Positions 44,100 to 45,910 of a stretch of DNA of 45,910 nucleotides are shown one piece after another. Both the position numbers and the translations under genes were made by a program. The DNA comes from Azoarcus sp. Lineage in GTDB: Bacteria > Pseudomonadota > Gammaproteobacteria > Burkholderiales > Rhodocyclaceae. Positions within the stretch are counted from its first letter, which is position 1, and every line of letters starts with the position of its first letter. Location: the NCBI GenBank assembly GCA_031289095.1, contig JAITQD010000027.1:1-45910 (forward strand). The letters are read 5' to 3'. Under the pieces are notes generated by a model that did not search any database, was not told where the DNA came from, and worked only from the letters and a program-made list of their open reading frames with translations.

Positions 44100-44129
44100 G
44101 GGAGCGCTGGCAAGTCGGCTGGCGCTCCC
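44100..44129 (+). terminator. Hairpin between flagellin 2 and flaG
   Basis: GGGAGCGC and GCGCTCCC (8-bp stem, 14-nt loop) are preceded by an A-run and followed by TTCT. The weak T-tract suggests partial termination, which would lower flaG and fliD expression relative to flagellin. Confidence 0.5.
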
Positions 44130-44150
44130 TTCTGTCACGCCAGAGAGGGC

Positions 44151-44564
44151 ATGATCGTGGATATCAACAGCCTGGGCAGTCCGGTCGGTATGACCGGAAT
44201 CGGAACGGCGACGCCCTATCGTGCGACGGTCGCGGGCGAGGCGTCGGGCGTGCAGGAGCGCGCGCGCGTTGCCGAGACCGCCAAGACAGTGAATACGGTG
44301 CGCACGCAGGCGCTGGCGCAGCAGCAGGATGAGCAGACCGTGCAGGACGGCGTGGACAAGCTCAATGAATTCATCAAACCCTATGTGACTTCGCTGCAAT
44401 TTTCGATTGACAAAGATGCAGGCAAGGTTGTGGTGAAAATCCTGGATACCGAGACCCAGGAAGTCATCAAGCAATTCCCTTCCGAACAGGTTCTTGCGCT
44501 TGCCAAGGCATTGGCCGAGGTGTTGGGTAAGCCCGAGGGATTGCTGGTGCAGCAGGAAGCATGA
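44151..44564 (+). CDS. flaG: FlaG-family flagellar protein
   Basis: The 137-residue protein has a disordered Ala/Thr/Gln-rich first half and the FlaG domain in the second half: LNEFIKPYVTSLQFSIDKDAGKVVVKILDTETQEVIKQFPSEQVL (described here as residues about 71-115), with the typical IRQIP-like IKQFPSEQ motif. FlaG affects filament length in other bacteria. The ATG at 44151 lies 96 bp after flagellin 2; a GTG at 44157 is possible. fliD follows. Confidence 0.9.
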   Translation: MIVDINSLGSPVGMTGIGTATPYRATVAGEASGVQERARVAETAKTVNTVRTQALAQQQDEQTVQDGVDKLNEFIKPYVTSLQFSIDKDAGKVVVKILDTETQEVIKQFPSEQVLALAKALAEVLGKPEGLLVQQEA

Positions 44565-44622
44565 CATCCGCGCCCGCCGTTTCCGGTGCGCGCGGCAGTT
44601 GAAACAAGGAGGAGATCCCGAC

Positions 44623-45910
44623 ATGGCAAGCATTCAAGGAACATGGAGTTCGCTGGGCGTAGGCTCCGGACTCGATCTGGAAGGTCTGGTGCAGGGACTG
44701 ATGTCCATCGAGAAGCAGCCGCTTGTCGCCCTGCAAACGCAGTTGTCGTCCTACAACGCCAAAATTTCTGCGTTGGGCACGCTCACGGAGAAGCTCTCGG
44801 CGCTGCAAACCGCCGCCAAGAACCTGAAGCCAGACGTGCTGCAATCGGCGCTCGACAAGTTCGGCACCTATACCGGCAAGCACGGAAACGAGAACGTCGC
44901 CGGGGTCAGCATTGGCTCGGGAGCGCATTCCGGCAGCTACAGTCTGGAAGTGACGCAGCTCGCGCAGGCGCAGAAGGTGCGCGTCGATGGCGACGACGTG
45001 GCGTTCGGCGGTCAGATCGACTTCACGTTCGCCGATTCGGCGCTGAATTTTTCCGTGACGCCTTCGGGCACGAGCCTGACTGCGGTGGCGAACGCCATCA
45101 ACCAGGCGGGCAAGGGCGTGACGGCTTCCGTCGTCAATAGCGCCACCGATGGCCCGCAGTTGGTGCTGACGGGTGCAGAAGGCGTCGCCAATGCGTTTAC
45201 CGTGAGCGGTGCGGGGATCAACGGCCCGGTCAATACAGTGCAGACGGCGCAGGATGCGAAGTTGAACATCGACGGTATCGCCGTGATCAGTTCGTCCAAC
45301 ACGGTCAAGGACGTGGTGGAAGGCGTCACGCTTGACCTGAAGGCCACTAACGTGGGGTCGCCCACCACGTTGACGGTGACGGTGGATCATGGCGACAAGA
45401 TCAAGTCCTCGCTGGAGGACTTCGTCAAAGCCTTCAACAGCGCGATCGGTACCATAAAATCGCTCGGTTCGTACGATGCCGAAACCAAGCAGACCGGTAC
45501 GCTCAACGGCAATCGCGTGCTGCGGGAATCGCAGAACACATTGCGCAACCTGGTCTTCCAGGAAGGCACTTCCCTGGATCGGAACGGCGACGCCATGACG
45601 CTCTCGAAGCTTGGCATCACCTTCCAGAAGGACGGCACGCTCGCGCTCGATAGCGACAAGCTCGCCAAGGCGATCAGCGACGACCCGAACTTGGTAGCCA
45701 ATTTCACCGCCGAGATCGGTAGCCGCTTCGATACGGGCGTCAACAAGCTCGCCGGCATCGGGGGAACGGTGCAATCGGCCACGGACAGTATGAAGGCCAG
45801 CGTCACCACAATGGAGAAACGCCAAGCGACGCTCGAAGACCGGCTGGCGACTGTCGAGGCCCGTTACCGCACACAGTTCAGTGCCCTCGATACTCTGATG
45901 GCAAGCATGA
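44623..45910 (+). CDS. fliD: Flagellar filament cap protein FliD (runs off right edge)
   Basis: At least 429 residues are in the window. The N-terminus (SLGVGSGLDLEGLVQGLMSIEKQPL) and the coiled C-terminal end (EKRQATLEDRLATVEARYRTQF, LDTLMASM) are FliD signatures, with the FliD_N and FliD_C regions in order between them. The C-terminal coiled coil is nearly complete, so only about 20-40 residues are missing. FliD forms the filament cap and guides flagellin folding. AAGGAGG precedes the ATG at 44623. It follows flaG by 58 bp. Confidence 0.94.
   Translation, partial: MASIQGTWSSLGVGSGLDLEGLVQGLMSIEKQPLVALQTQLSSYNAKISALGTLTEKLSALQTAAKNLKPDVLQSALDKFGTYTGKHGNENVAGVSIGSGAHSGSYSLEVTQLAQAQKVRVDGDDVAFGGQIDFTFADSALNFSVTPSGTSLTAVANAINQAGKGVTASVVNSATDGPQLVLTGAEGVANAFTVSGAGINGPVNTVQTAQDAKLNIDGIAVISSSNTVKDVVEGVTLDLKATNVGSPTTLTVTVDHGDKIKSSLEDFVKAFNSAIGTIKSLGSYDAETKQTGTLNGNRVLRESQNTLRNLVFQEGTSLDRNGDAMTLSKLGITFQKDGTLALDSDKLAKAISDDPNLVANFTAEIGSRFDTGVNKLAGIGGTVQSATDSMKASVTTMEKRQATLEDRLATVEARYRTQFSALDTLMASM

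Overview
The window is GC-rich (roughly 60-65% by eye), densely coded and free of insertion sequences, tRNA, rRNA or CRISPR. Several signatures point to a betaproteobacterium, most plausibly Rhodocyclales-like: a DUF2863 gene, the gloB / methyltransferase / rnhA block, a lipoyl-domain LpdA, the methanolan-type EpsL-EpsD-EpsE-EpsF-EpsG exopolysaccharide set, and the flagellin-flaG-fliD order. The taxonomic call is inference from gene content only.

Layout. (1) 1-2805, minus strand: a translationally coupled fatty-acid-synthase-like set (FabZ-type dehydratase, an active-site-less ketosynthase-like protein, a canonical ketosynthase, and the start of a FabG-type reductase), running off the left edge. 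(2) 2932-8849, plus strand: a tightly packed run of an aquaporin-family channel, a cysteine desulfurase-rhodanese fusion, a radical SAM protein of the tetraether-lipid-synthase (Tes/COG1964) type, a secreted protein and a second, divergent Tes-type radical SAM protein. Regions 1 and 2 are head to head and are the most likely place for an undescribed pathway, possibly lipid or acyl-chain modification. (3) 8900-11738, minus: lpdA and rpoH. rpoH has a near-perfect CIRCE operator over its promoter. (4) 11978-12151: a small membrane protein whose promoter carries a LexA-box-like palindrome. (5) 12205-19921: exopolysaccharide genes, epsB on the minus strand and epsL, D, E, F, G on the plus strand, with no exosortase next to them. 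(6) 19948-29591: housekeeping and mixed genes: lexA with an SOS box, slyD, a double-cassette ABC ATPase, mltD, a response-regulator diguanylate cyclase, gloB, a methyltransferase, rnhA and a DUF2863 gene. A 103-bp tandem repeat forms the 3' end of rnhA. (7) 29642-34801: divergent ppsR/ppsA, then ettA. (8) 34993-41912, minus: three large glycosylation genes (a StrF-like glycosyltransferase, a 1229-aa methyltransferase-GT9-TPR-GT41-like fusion, and a TPR-OGT protein). (9) 42208-45910: two near-identical short flagellins, flaG and most of fliD. Flagellin 1 has a sigma-54-type promoter and flagellin 2 a sigma-28-type promoter.

The glycosylation genes are divergent from the flagellins, so they probably modify flagellin. 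The heat-shock sigma factor appears to be under HrcA control, and lexA is self-regulated. All functions are read from motifs and context; no database search was possible.
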